Assembly (NCBI RefSeq): GCF_040954645.1
Contig: NC_092803.1
Coordinates: forward strand, 81,630,263-81,694,262
Reading direction: 5' to 3'
DNA length: 64,000 nt
Source of the DNA: Diabrotica undecimpunctata
Lineage: Eukaryota > Arthropoda > Insecta > Coleoptera > Chrysomelidae
Of this stretch, positions 11,795 to 24,244 are shown piece after piece. The position numbers were made by a program, and so were the translations under genes. Each line of letters begins with the position of its first letter. The stretch's first letter is position 1. The notes below the pieces were generated by a model, which was not told the origin of the DNA, did no database searches, and saw nothing but the letters and a program-made list of their open reading frames with translations.

Positions 11795-12915
11795 TACTAC
11801 TACTACTACTACTACTACTAAGGATTTCCACAGTTTTCACTGTCTTCCTTCACTCAACCGTTTTCTCCAATTTTCCCTGTCATTCCAGTCTCCATCTCGC
11901 AGGGTTCTTTTCTCCATAGCCTCGTCGATTTCATCTCTGAATGACCTTCGGGGTCTTCCTCTCTTTCTTCTTCCAATCGGGCTCCATTCTGTGATTTTGT
12001 TTATCCAGCGTCCTCTGTCCGCTCTTCTGACGTGGCCGTACCAGGATAGTCTCTTCTCCTCTATATAGTCGATTATGTCTGATTGCACTCCCATTCTCCG
12101 CTTAATCTCTGCGTTTTCAATTCTGTCTCTTTTTGTAAGTCTACAGCTTCTCCTCAGGAACTCCAATTCTACTGCTCTTATTCTACCTCTATTTCTCTTG
12201 TTTATTGTCCAGTTTTCGGACCCATATGTCAGGATACTTCTTGTCAGGGTGTTATATATTCTCTTTTTTGTCTTTATCGTAATGTTCTTATCTCACAACA
12301 CTGAGTTTAGTTGTCTTATACAGTTTCTTGTTTGTCTCAGTCTGTTGTTTATATCTTCTTCTGTTGTTCCCTGGTTCGATATTATGGTTCCTAAATACTT
12401 GAATTTATCTGTTCCATTTATTTGTCTTCCCTCGTCTATCTCTAGGTTTCTCATATCCTTGTTTTCTGTTGTTAGGTATTCGGTTTTCTCTAAGTTTATT
12501 TCCATTCCGTTGTTTTTATATTCTTCTTCTAGTTTTCTGAGCATAAAGCTGAGATCTTCTTCATCTTGTGCGATGACTACTTGATCGTCGACAAAACTTA
12601 AGGTGTATAGGTATTCGTCTCTTACTGGTATGCCCACTCCTTCGCACTTTCTCCTCCATGGTTTGAGTGTCTTGTCCAAGAATATTTTAAACAGAGTAGG
12701 GGACGTAGCGCAGCCTTGTAGAAGTCCTTTTGTCGTCTTAAATGGATTGTAGGCTTTATTTCCACATTTAATAGCTACTTTGTTTTCTTTGTATAGTGCT
12801 TTAACTGCTTTTATTAGTATTTGTCGGATTCCGAGATCATTCATTGCTTCCCATAATTTGACTCTAGGTATTGAGTCATATGCTTTCTTTAGATCAACAG
12901 ATGTCTTCTTAAATT
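11795..12915 (-). mobile_element. RTE-like LINE fragment nested in Gypsy gag
   Basis: Minus strand and 5'-truncated. It begins in the RT palm (VDLKKAYDSIPRVKLW), continues KGLLQGCATSPTLFKIFLD and LSFVDDQVVIAQDEEDL (VDD in place of ADD), and ends with the C-terminal SWYGHVRRADRGRW and KRGRPRRSFRDEIDEAM blocks. One stop after LNSVL (12293) breaks the frame. The 3' end carries a (TAG)n tail at 11795-11820. The protein is of the same family as the LINE at 38621-41010. I could not identify a TSD. Confidence 0.85.
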
Positions 12916-12957
12916 CGTCACCGTGAGCTCATAAATCGTAGTCATTTTCACAATTTT

Positions 12958-12970
12958 ACTTCTGACACCA
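12958..12970 (-). promoter_or_regulatory. Probable primer-binding site of the minus-strand Gypsy
   Basis: On the element's strand, TGGTGTCAGAAGT lies one base downstream of the 5' LTR. The TGG start is what pairs with a tRNA CCA end. I do not assign the tRNA. Confidence 0.6.
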
Positions 12971-12971
12971 C

Positions 12972-13414
12972 TGTTAAATATTTATTAATTCTTCTAATTT
13001 ATTGTTTTCATTTATTTATTAAAGGTTCTATTTATAACACTTATAAATTTATTAAAGTCTTTATTACATTACTAATTTATTTAGACGAACAATTATACAA
13101 TTTATTGTAATACGGGCGTTACATTCTAATTTACGCTGCGCGATCTTCAAAATTAACTGTTTTTTCTCCAACAAAATTCCTCTTTAAATATAAAACACAG
13201 TTATTCGAGAATACGGTGGTTTATCATCGAAGACCCCAGACTGGTTTTTATCCGGCCTGTCTGAAGATTTTGAGTCGCGGGTGACTCATCATAATTCAGG
13301 TCTAGAGGTTTCTGTCGGCAGTTAAACAAGTCTCGCCGAAATGACTAGAACAGAAAAGATATTGGTCATAATATATTTACAGTTTTATAGGCCATGATAT
13401 TTATTATCGTAACA
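12972..13414 (-). repeat. Gypsy 5' LTR (minus-strand element)
   Basis: A 443-bp copy of the LTR at 5945-6385, starting TGTTAA and ending GTAACA on the plus strand. Differences include two small indels (near 13068 and 13190) and a scatter of substitutions. It is followed by the TTAG duplication. Confidence 0.93.
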
Positions 13415-14863
<1,449 letters not shown>

Positions 14864-15269
14864 TCACGTTCTCAAATGACTATAGGTTTGTTGACATTGT
14901 AAATTTGATAGGGAATTTTAAAAGAATTTTAAAAGTTGAAGTCAAGAGATTTTCGATTCCAACCATATTATTACGTGTGAAATATTATCATGTAGTAGGA
15001 AAACCGCAGTGATACAGGCATTGTGCCTTCAAACGTACAGTTTGAGAGGAGTACACCACCAAATACAAGTGAAAATTGAAGTAATTGATGATATTAAAAA
15101 TGTTCGTAATTGTACGTAAGGCTGGAAATTCAGACAAAAGCAAATATATAATTGCCGCATTACTATATATTTTTCGGTAAGTGATTACATAGTGATTTGA
15201 TAAAAGTAAAAAAACCATTTGCTATAACTTTATGTTTATAATTCCTTTTTATTACTTACAGGCATACGA

Positions 15270-17904
15270 TAGAAAAATTGTGCACCACAGACATCAAGCA
15301 ACAGTGGAAAAAATTAAAAAAACATAATATGTATGAAATTATGGTTAAAATTACCCAGTTTTGCCACATGAAAAAAAAAACACTGCAAGAAGAAAATTAG
15401 ATACGCGTTAAGCAAAACCAGCAGATTAGATATTAAAGATATTACTCTCCAGAGCAGAAGATTCAGAATTAAAGTCTGACTTTAAAAAGTGTGGTTCCTA
15501 TACATCAAGACACAAAGTTCTATGAGGAAGAAATGCTTCAGATATCTACATGTGACGGAATTATTGGCAACAATAAAGTTCTACCAGTCTTTGCTGATAC
15601 ACGGGCTACTGACAGTGTACTAAAATATGATTTAGTTATATTTTATACAAATAATGTTAATAAGTAAGCTACAGTAATTCCGTTGAAATTTGTAAACCAA
15701 ACTCGAGAAGCGTGGAAAAACCTAAAATGCGACTGAGAGTAACTGGAACCACTTGTTACTATTTATTTACATAAATATATTATAGTAAAAATAAAAACTC
15801 AAATTGGCCACTTAAAGTCAACCAATTGTATAATTCCAATTTTAAAGGAAATACTGCAACATTACATGGGAAAAAGTATGAATCAGTTGCTTTAAAAATA
15901 TATGAAAAAATAATTCAAAGTAAAGTTAAACATTTGGGAATTATTATCTCATATAATGTACCAGGACTGGCAGTAAATGTTGATGGAATTGTTTCAAGAA
16001 AATATTGTTTAGAAATAAAGTGCCCTCTGGCAGGCAAAACAAAATCTGTGCAATCAATTTTACGTGACCTTGAATATTTATGCATAATTGAAGAAAATAA
16101 TATTACGTAAATGAAAAATCATATGTGTTATGGAGAAGTACAATTGCAAATACTTACCGGACTATAAATATGTCATTTTGTAGTGTTTTGTCCATTTGAT
16201 AAATCCACACTACAAACTATCAGAGTACCATTTGATGAAAAAATCTTTTTGACGACGATAGACCTTGTTCTTCACCATCCACAGATAATCGAATAAATGA
16301 AAAAGGCCCAGAAATAAAAAAAGAAGAAGTGATCCACACAGTAAAGTCTCAGAAAGATGGAAAAGCTACCGGTCCAGACAATATCAATGTCGAAATACTA
16401 AAACTAATTGCAGATAACGAAAGTAAAAGCCAAGACTTAATAACAGCACTATTTAATAAGATATATGACACAGGTAAAATACCAACAGACTGGCTAAGAT
16501 CAACATTCATATCATTACCAAAAAAAAACGAATTCCTCACAATGCGATGATTATCGAATATTAAGCTTGATGTTTCATGTCCTTAAAACTTTTCTCAGAA
16601 TTGTCCATACACAAATTTAAAAGAAGTGCGAATTGCAGATGAGTTACACTCAATTCGGATTTCAAAACGGATTGGGAACACGAAAGGCTCTTTTTGCTTT
16701 AAATGTGTTAACGCAACGATACAGAGACATGAATGTAGATGTATATGCATGTTTTATTGACTATCGAAAAGCATGTGACTGCGTTAACTATCAAAAGATG
16801 ATCGAAATTCTGAGAACAACTGGAGTTGACGAACAAGACTTCAAATTATCTCAGAACTATACTGGCACCAAACGGCAACAATTGAAATAGAGCACACAAC
16901 ATCCAAAGATACAAAAATCCGACGAGAAGTGAGACAGGGTTGCGTCTTATTACCGCTACTGTTTAATTTATATTCGGAGTCTATATTCAGAGAAGCATTA
17001 GACGAGGTCCAAGGCGAAATTAAGATTAACGGAATCAGCATAGACAACATCCGATATGCTGATGATACCGTCTTAATAGCAAACAACGCACAATAACTAC
17101 AAAATAAAATAAATGCGGTAGTTCACCACAGCGAAATGTTCGGTTTACATCTAAAAGTTTCCAAAACTAAAACTTTAATATTTTCAAAGACACCAATAAA
17201 CGTACATGTGTATGCCAAGGGTCAAATAATAGAACAAGTAAATTCTATAAAATATTTGGAAGCAAATATCAATAGTCAGTAAAATCCAAAAAAAGAAATT
17301 CTATCAAGAATCGAACAAGCAAGGAAAGCATTCATGAGCATGAAAACATTTTTTGCAAGATCAGACCTTAGTTTGCAGCTTAGAATCCGAATGTTCAGAT
17401 GTTACATTTTTTCTGTCTTACTGTATGGCTATGAGAGTTGGGCAATGGACTCTGAAATAGAAAAAAGAATAGAATGCTGAGAATTCCATGGGTACAAAGT
17501 GTTACTAATGTTGAGGTACTTCGTCGCATGTGTAAACAAAAAGAATTACTAAGAACAATCAAAAAGAGGAAAATGCAATACTTAGGTCATGTTTTGAGAG
17601 GCGAAAGATACGAATTACTTCAAGTTATACTGGAAGGAAAAGTACAGGGCAAAAGATCAGTAGGAAGACGCCAAAACTCGTGGCTGAAAGACATGAGGAG
17701 ATGGTTCGACCGCTCATCCGCAGAAATTTTTGGCGCAGCAGTTTCCAAAACTACAAATGCCATTTAGATCGCGAATCTTCGAAAGGAGACGGCGCCATGA
17801 GAAGAAGAAGATTTGATGTAGAATTTATACAAACCTTGTTAAAACTTTTGGTAGGCGTATATTTTTACAATGTATTACCAGTTTTATTCCAATTATATAA
17901 ATAA
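15270..17904 (+). pseudogene. YqaJ-type exonuclease gene split by a LINE
   Basis: YqaJ/lambda-exonuclease-like nuclease, a PD-(D/E)xK enzyme; in ISL2EU-type elements a companion of the transposase. The catalytic part is open at 15826-16110: HGKKYESVALKIYEK (first Glu), PGLAVNVDGIV (Asp) and YCLEIKCPLAG (E-x-K). Upstream (15270-15660) decayed sequence includes TDIKQQWKKLKKH and LPVFADTRATDSVLKYDL with stops between. The C-terminus QTIRVPFD at 16237 is cut by the LINE and continues in frame as VEFIQTLLKLLVGVYFYN to a stop at 17904. Role in transposition is inferred from the family, not known. Confidence 0.78.
16238..17810 (+). mobile_element. RTE-like LINE inside the YqaJ gene
   Basis: TSD ATTTGATG at 16230-16237 and 17811-17818. 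The element is 5'-truncated and starts in the RT N-terminal region (DDDRPCSSPSTDNRINEK, GKATGPDNINVEILKL). It continues TQFGFQNGLGTRKA, VYACFIDYRKACDCV, GCVLLPLLFNLYSE-like sequence, IRYADDTVLIANN and the C-terminal MQYLGHVLRGERYELLQVIL and GRRQNSWLKDMRRW blocks. It ends in a GAAGAAGAAG tail. Several stops and frameshifts are present (e.g. 16547, 16888, 17094, 17281). It belongs to the same family as 21513-23954. Confidence 0.9.
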
Positions 17905-18091
17905 AAAACTTGTTTTAACAGATTGTTTTATTTATTATAGGTACTTTTACTTGAAAATAATATTTACACTCGACTACATTCACATCTGTTAATTTAGATA
18001 CATACAAATATAAATTAATATTTATCATTACTAAGTATTGATGCAGATACCTGAAATAATATTTTATAACAGATTACTTATAAGAAACTAG

Positions 18092-19445
18092 GAATCAATT
18101 AAATCTTGCTTTAAGAATTTGAAAGATTTTTAGCGGTTGTATAGTTCTTTCAACGTTTACTCTTGCTAAAGCAATTTCATCAGTACAAAGAGCATCTTGC
18201 ATTGATAATTGTTTTCTTTTTCCGAAAAATAGTGTTCTTATCAATTCGATTTTCTTTTCAATGCATTCATTTTCTATCAAAAAGCCCTTATCAACTATTA
18301 TACTCCAATAATCTTGATTGAATAAAAATTTCCCTGTCTGAGATACGTCCACCAGAAATAGGACTTACAAATGTAATTAAACCAGATGGTGCTATTCCAA
18401 TCATAACTTCTGATGTATGGTCCCCTTTGTAGTGAGAATAAGTAATTACATGACACTCATTACATGAGATACTTGCTTTTTTGTAAAAGTAATTCTTGTC
18501 AAATTCTCTAAAAAAAATTCTTGTTTTAGGAAATTTCTTAAAACTATCAGGTAACCTATTTTGAATATGTTCTTTTCCTGGAGATACCAAATATAACAGA
18601 AAGGCTAAGAAAAGTGAGGTCAGTTTTTAACTTGGCAAACACTAGAATAATCCGTTGTTTGTTTGTTTTCTAACAAACTAGCTGGTTAACAAATTTTTTC
18701 CAGCTAATTTAGAGTGGGTATTCTTGTGAATGCATTTAAATCGCGATTTGTTTGTATCAAATCATACAAAGTAACTTTTTTGTCTTCACTTTACTTCACT
18801 TCACAGAAAGGGTCACTTGAATGGCCTTTTTCTGTGCTGATTTTCATTAAGTGATCCCGATGTAACTTTTAACTATTTCGGATGGCTTCTAAAATTGCAC
18901 TTATCGCTGTAACTGTGTTTATTTCGATTTTATCTTCCATAATTTTTGACGTTGTTGTCACTGAGTCAATGATTTTATCTTTTAAAATAGATACTGTACT
19001 AGATAGATTTCTTTGTTTTGCTCGTTTTGATCTTTTTTCTCAAGATGATCTTTATGAAGAAGACAACATTTTGTCCTATTTACAAAGGTAGATTCTCAGA
19101 TGGCATGGAACCTTTTTTTAAAAATCGTTTTCTAGTCCTCACATCTAAAAAATAAAACTTTATTTTAATGATTAAGAAAGAACCAGGCTGAGACAATATC
19201 ACCTAAATAAATTTCCCATCAAATATGAATTACCTGGAAAAAAGTTATCCGATTTCTTAAAGTGTCGGCTGCATACATTCATCAATTTTGTCACAAGTTT
19301 TAGAATACGAAAAGCTACTTGCCAGTTTTTCGTAATGTCTCATCCTTTGTAGTGGAGATGTGTATCTTTCCTACATCGAACAGAACATTGTGGCACTGAA
19401 CAATATTTATTACTTTTCTTCTTATGCTCATTATTTTTAAAATTT
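18092..19445 (-). pseudogene. THAP/DDE transposase of ISL2EU-like copy A
   Basis: Minus strand. An N-terminal THAP zinc finger (KYCSVPQCSVRC, a Trp region, CSRHF) lies at about 19260-19440 and is followed by an intron-like GTAATT. A DDE_4-type nuclease core is open at 18291-18590 (CHVITYSHYKGDHTSEVMIG, GLITFVSPISGGRISDREIF) and 18095-18352 (IIVDKGFLIENECIEKKIEL, ARVNVERTIQPLKIFQILK). Compared with copy B, part of the helix-turn-helix region near 18600 is deleted and the THAP part has indels. Acidic residues of the core are visible but the frames are broken, so it is inactive. Confidence 0.8.
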
Positions 19446-19702
19446 GATGAATGTTATATCAGTTTTAAACTCAAATTTATTTCAATTTTTAACATTTATG
19501 CCTATTTTATTAGTTATCTATTTTGGCAGCAGTTAGAAGTACTGTAGTTTGAGAACGCGAATAACCTATAAAACAGGAAAATTATCGACATTGGAGACTC
19601 TATTTTACATGTTTGCTTAGTTTGTCGCTCTTCAGAAACATTTCTACCATTTGATATACCATTTTGAATATAGACGCATATATACGTCTATATTCTTTGG
19701 TT

Positions 19703-21227
19703 CATCATCATCACCCAGCCCTTTGCGTCCACTTCTGGACATAGGCCTCCCTTAATTTTGTCCATTGTGCTCTATCTTGAGCACTGTTCATCCAATTTTT
19801 TGACATTTTTTGGAGATCGTCAGTCCAAAGAATAAAGGGTCTTCCTCTACTTCTTTTGTCTAACTTCGGCCTCGACTCAAGCAATCTCTTCGTCTACCTT
19901 TCATCACTGATTCGGGCAACGTGTCAGGCCTAGTTCTATTTCAATATGGCAATTCGGAAAATTACATCGGTAACTCATGTTCTTCGTCCTAAGTCTTCAT
20001 TTCTAACTCAGTCACGAAGCGATATACTCAGCATTGACCTTTCCATTTTCCTCTGAACTATTTGCAGCGTTTTAGAAGTTGTAGCTGTCAATGTCAAAGT
20101 TTCGGTACCATAGGTCATCATAGGCAACACACAGTGCTCAAATGTTTTACGTTCTAACGAACATGGTATGTCGCCTTTAAAGATGTCTTTGATTTTTCCA
20201 TAGGCTGCTCATTCCAGGTTTATTCTTCTTCGTAGATCGCATATTTGGTTCTCTCTTGTGATCTTTATTTCGTGTCCAAGGTATATGTATTTTTCCAGCA
20301 GCTCTACTTCACTGTCTCCAATATTGATATTTCCGCTAGGTACTAGGTTTGTCATGAATTTTGTTTTGGAGATGTTTATTGACCCATACTGGCACACACT
20401 AACTGAAGTTCATGTAGCATTGTACATATCTCCATGAGGTTGTCCGAGAACCAAACTATGGCGTCTGCGAATTTCAAATTTGTTTTCTTCTACCGTCAAT
20501 GCTCAGGCCTTCCCAGTTAAGTTTTTTACAAGCATATTCTACTACTGCGGTAAACAGTTTAGGCGATAAGGCTATTATGTCGGACTCCTCTGCTTGGGAT
20601 TGATTGGGATATTATCTGTGTTTTCATGTCGTTTCACCGACATAGTTGCGTTTTTGTATGTATTGTAAATTAACCTTGTATCCTGCCGATCCTCCAAGAT
20701 ACCGAGGATGCACGAAATACCCGTCTCCGTTCTAGAAAACCACCAATGAAAACGGCAAGAATGATACATGAGGAGTTTAACATCACGAATGCATGGTCCC
20801 AAGAATGGAACGCATGGCAAAATAACATGCCCTGCATTACCCACAAGCCACCAGGTTTTGATCTTCCACGCAAAACATGGTCCACTCTAAATAGGATCCG
20901 AACCAGACATGGCAGATGTGCATACATGCTACATAAATGGGGAAAGAACCCGTCTCCTCAGTGTGACTGTGGGGAGAACCAAACCATCGACCATATTATT
21001 GAAGAGTGTCCCTTAAGATCCTACAATTATAGCCCTGAAGACTTCCTGTTTGCAACTTTACATTCAATTGATTATATTAGTACACTTGATGTTTGTTTGT
21101 AAGTATTTAAAGTTTGTCATATACGTATATTACTAGTGTTTGTAATTTTGTTCTAAATGTGTTGTAATTGAAATACGATAAATAAATAAATTAACCTTGT
21201 ATATCGGCATTCACCCTTGTATATCGA
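19703..21227 (-). mobile_element. RTE-like LINE fragment with 14-bp TSD
   Basis: Minus strand. TATATTCTTTGGTT flanks it at 19689-19702 and 21228-21241. It starts inside the RT palm (YTRLIYNTYKNATMSVKRHE), shows PKLFTAVVEYACKKL and FADAIVWFSDNLMEI in broken frames, then LEKYIYLGHEIKI, MTYGTETLTLTAT and the C-terminal RSRGRPFILWTDDLQKM and REAYVQKWTQRAG. It ends with a GATGATGATGAACC tail. Many stops. The element is itself interrupted at 20682-21186 by another LINE fragment. Confidence 0.88.
20682..21186 (+). mobile_element. LINE 3' fragment with 16-bp TSD
   Basis: Plus strand. TAAATTAACCTTGTAT at 20666-20681 is repeated at 21187-21202. The 118-codon open frame 20746-21102 is the C-terminal tail of a Jockey-superfamily type ORF2: LNRIRTRHGRCAYMLHKWGK, then the Cys/His segment SPQCDCGENQTIDHIIEECP (C-x-C..H..C). 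A short A-rich repeat (AAATAAATAAAT) follows as tail. Only the end of the element is present; RT and endonuclease are missing. Confidence 0.85.
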
Positions 21228-21512
21228 TATATTCTTTGGTTACACTTTATAAAATTAAAAATTTTGCATATAAAAATTCTTACTTATTAATGTTGGAAGG
21301 TACCTATGTGATTTTGCTCCAGTCGCAGTTGGATGTTTACAGGAAAGTGTTAAAGTGCCTTTATAATCCTTCGCCAATCGGTAACCAAATTATATCAGAA
21401 TCGGTCATTTTAAAAACCACATATGGATTGGATTCCGGTGACTGAACGTGTGAAGGTCGCTCTGTATGTCGAGAATCGTTATTTAAGTTTTTAAAGTGAA
21501 TATTTGGATTGT

Positions 21513-23954
21513 CTTCTTCTTCTTTAGATGCAAATCCACTAATGGATGTTAGCGATCACATTTTCCATTAATTCTCTATTTCTTGCAATATGTATCAGAG
21601 ATTGTATGTCGTTAATCCCTGTCCATTGCCTTATGTTTCGGAGCCAGGACATTTTCTTGCGTCCCATTCCTCTCTTGCCTTCAATTTTACCCTCGATTAT
21701 AAGTTGGAGGAACTGGTATTTTTCATTTCGCATGATGTGACCTAGATACGCCGTTTTCCTTTACTTGATGGTTTCGAAAAGTTGGCGTTCTTGGTTTATT
21801 CTTTTAAGGACATCTATATTTGTGATTTTCGCTGTCCATGGTATTTTTAGGATACGGCGATAGAGCCACATTTCGAAAGCTTCTAATCTGTTTATATCCC
21901 TCGTTTTGAGTGTCCAGCCCTCTACGCCATATAGCAGCACTGACCACACGTAGCACTTAGTAAACCTTAGTCTCAGTTGAAGATCGAACTCTGAACAAGT
22001 CAGTACCTTCTTGAATTTTACGAAAGCTTGTCGAGCTTGCTCAATGCGACATTTTACTTCCCTGTCCGATGCCCAGTCTTCAAAAAGCCACGATCCCAGG
22101 TATTTAAATTTACTCACTCTTTCAATGGACTTAGTATTCAGTGTTATGGTGGAGTTTTCAAGTGCATCCAAGTTTCTGGAGATGATCATAAATTTGGTTT
22201 TTTTGGTATTAATCTCTAATCCCATTCGCTTACTGTGTTCTCCGATTATAGTGACAAGTTGTTGAAGATCGACTATGTTGTCACAAATTAAGACACCATC
22301 ATCAGCATATCGTATGTTGTTGATCAGTACTCCATTCACTTTGATTCCCATCTTTGCATCCTCCAGAGACTCTTGAAATATGGCTTCCGAATAAATGTTA
22401 AATAAAAGAGGGGAAAGCACACATCCCTGTCGAACGCCCCTTCTTATATGTATGGGTTTGGATATAGAATTGTCTATTTTTAACTGTGCCGTTTGATGCC
22501 AGTACAAGTTTTCAATGCATCTTCTGTCTTTTTGGTCTATATCAACTTTCTTGAGGATCTGCATTAACTTGTGGTGTTGGACACGATCAAACGCTTTTTG
22601 GTAATCTAAAAAGCATAGGAACACATCCTTCTTCTGATCGTAACAATTTTAGACCAGCACCTGTGTTGCTACTATTGCTTCTCGTGTTCCTAAACCTTGC
22701 CTAAACCCGAACTGGGAGTCACTGATGTCCCATTCACATTTTTTGTATACTCTTTGATGTAGTATTTTTAAGAATATCTTTAAAGTGTGACTCATCAGGC
22801 TAATGAGTCTGTGATCCTCACATCTTTTTGCATTGACTTTCTTGGGCAGGGGAATAAAGGTAGAGCGTAACCACTGTTGAGGATAGCAGCCAGTTTCATA
22901 AATTAAGTTAAATATTTTGTGTAGTGCTGAAATTCCCCTTTCATCCAGTAATTTGAGTATTTCTGACGGGATTTCATCTGGTCCAGGTGCCTTATTGTTT
23001 TTTGAATTGAATATTGTCTTTTCTATCTCCTCTTTGGTGATTGAAGGGCCAGTCAGCTGGTCGTCTGTATAAACTTCACTCATGGGTCTTTCGTCATGGA
23101 AGAGCTCCTGGATATAATTTTCCCATATATCAATTTTTTCCTTTTCACCCAGCACTATCTGGTTATCTTGATTAACTATGGTGGTTGGTCTTCGTTTTCT
23201 GTATATTCCAGCAGTCTCCTTAAGCTTTTTATGTAAATTACGGTCGTCGTGCTGTCGTTGTAAATGTTCTAGATCGATACATTGTTGCTTAAGCCATTCA
23301 TTTTTTGCTATTCTTATTTTTGCTTTAATTTGCCTGTTAATGTTTTCATACATATTGCTGCCATCTTGTTTATTCTTGTGTCTTCGTCGTTCTTCCATTA
23401 GTAATAGTATTTCGTCTGTCATCCATTTTTGCCTCTTGTTATTTTGTTTGTACCCTAAGTTGTTTTTCATGATGTCTGTTACAGCACTTGTAATCGTATT
23501 CCATGTTGGTGTTAGATCTTCGGCAATGTTTGTCGTCAATATTTGAATTTGTGCGTTTATTTCATTGCTTATTTCTGCTTGTATCATTGGGTCTTTCAGT
23601 TTGTCCAGTGCTATATGTTGTTGAGTTTCAGGCTTGTTCTTGCATGAAAGAGCGATCTTTATGACGGCCACTAATAGTACGTGGTCAGAAGGGACATCTG
23701 CTCCAGGGTATGTGCAAGCTCTTTTGACAGTTGTGCTGAATTTACCGTTGATAAGAATGAAGTCTATTTGATTTCTTATTATGTTCTGAGCTCTATCGGC
23801 TGGAGATTTCCAAGTATAAAGGCGACGGGGGTGGAGTTGGAACCATGTGTTGGTAACTCTCATGTTTTATTCTTGACAAAATTGTATAAGTCGGTCGCCC
23901 CTTTCGTTCCTTGTTCCAAGACCATAGGGTCCAACTACGTCTTCAAAGCTGCAT
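21513..23954 (-). mobile_element. RTE-like LINE, 10-bp TSD
   Basis: Minus strand, 2.44 kb. TTTGGATTGT flanks it at 21503-21512 and 23955-23964. The 3' end has an AAGAAGAAGAAGA tail right after the stop codons. It is 5'-truncated within the endonuclease. Its protein is similar to the LINE inside copy A (16238-17810), so the two are members of one family that jumped at least twice here. Confidence 0.92.
21539..23945 (-). pseudogene. RTE-like endonuclease-reverse transcriptase
   Basis: Starts within the apurinic-type endonuclease (VVGPYGLGTRNERGDRLI, YTWKSPADRAQNIIRNQIDF, GADVPSDHVLLVAVIKI with the SDH triad). RT follows: KNNKAPGPDEIPSEILKL, SQFGFRQGLGTREAI, LCFLDYQKAFDRVQHHKL, IRRGVRQGCVLSPLLFN and the catalytic IRYADDGVLICDN. 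The C-terminal part has LLYGVEGWTLKTRDINRL and GHIMRNEKYQFLQLII. Only a few lesions: breaks near 22640 (between LVATQ-like end and MFLCFLDY) and a stop at 21761. Open segments of 404 and 287 codons make it one of the better preserved LINEs here, but it is truncated. Confidence 0.92.
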
Positions 23955-24244
23955 TTTGGATTGTAAATTTACTAAATTTTGGACATATAAACATAAAAGT
24001 GTAGTGTATTGGAAACTGCTGTTAACTCTTGCCTACGAGTAAGCGTAAATGTAATATTTAATATCTGACTATAATTGTTGCATTGAACTGTTTATTTTGT
24101 TTATCTTTGAACTTTTTTGTGCTCATTAGTGAAACACTAATATATTTCAAATCGCCTTTCGCTTTACGCCAATTTTATAGGCAACCAGTAATACGAAATG
24201 GTGTGTTGTTGTTATCTAGATACTGGCATATAATTACAACCACT

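Larger units (their letters stand above)
5945..13414 (-). mobile_element. Ty3/Gypsy LTR retrotransposon, degenerate
   Basis: Complete structure on the minus strand: 5' LTR at 12972-13414, gag, protease, RT/RNase H, integrase, 3' LTR at 5945-6385. TTAG flanks both sides (5941-5944 and 13415-13418), a 4-bp TSD. By eye the two LTRs differ by about sixteen substitutions and two indels in ~440 bp, so it is an old insertion. The coding region has several stops and frameshifts, and an RTE-like LINE sits in the start of gag. Domain order PR-RT-RH-IN is that of Ty3/Gypsy; no envelope gene is seen. Confidence 0.93.
14864..19560. mobile_element. ISL2EU-like DNA transposon, copy A
   Basis: TIRs TCACGTTCTCAAATGACTA (left, 14864) and, reversed at the right end (19560), TCGCGTTCTCAAACTACAG. 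AT lies immediately outside both ends (14862-14863, 19561-19562), compatible with a 2-bp duplication but possibly part of the TIR. Inside are a YqaJ-type nuclease gene (+) and a THAP/DDE transposase gene (-), arranged tail to tail. As I recall, the ISL2EU superfamily combines exactly these two genes and makes 2-bp TSDs. Both genes are damaged, and a 1.57-kb LINE sits in the nuclease gene. Copy B at 45-50 kb is homologous and inverted. Confidence 0.82.

Noticed and set aside
12075..12584. 169-codon plus-strand open frame
   Set aside because: Antisense to a clear RTE-like RT segment (LSFVDDQVVIAQDEEDL on the minus strand). Composition is the Phe/Leu/Ser pattern of an antisense frame.
21197..21445. 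82-codon frame after the LINE fragment
   Set aside because: Starts inside a target-site duplication and has no motif; probably chance.
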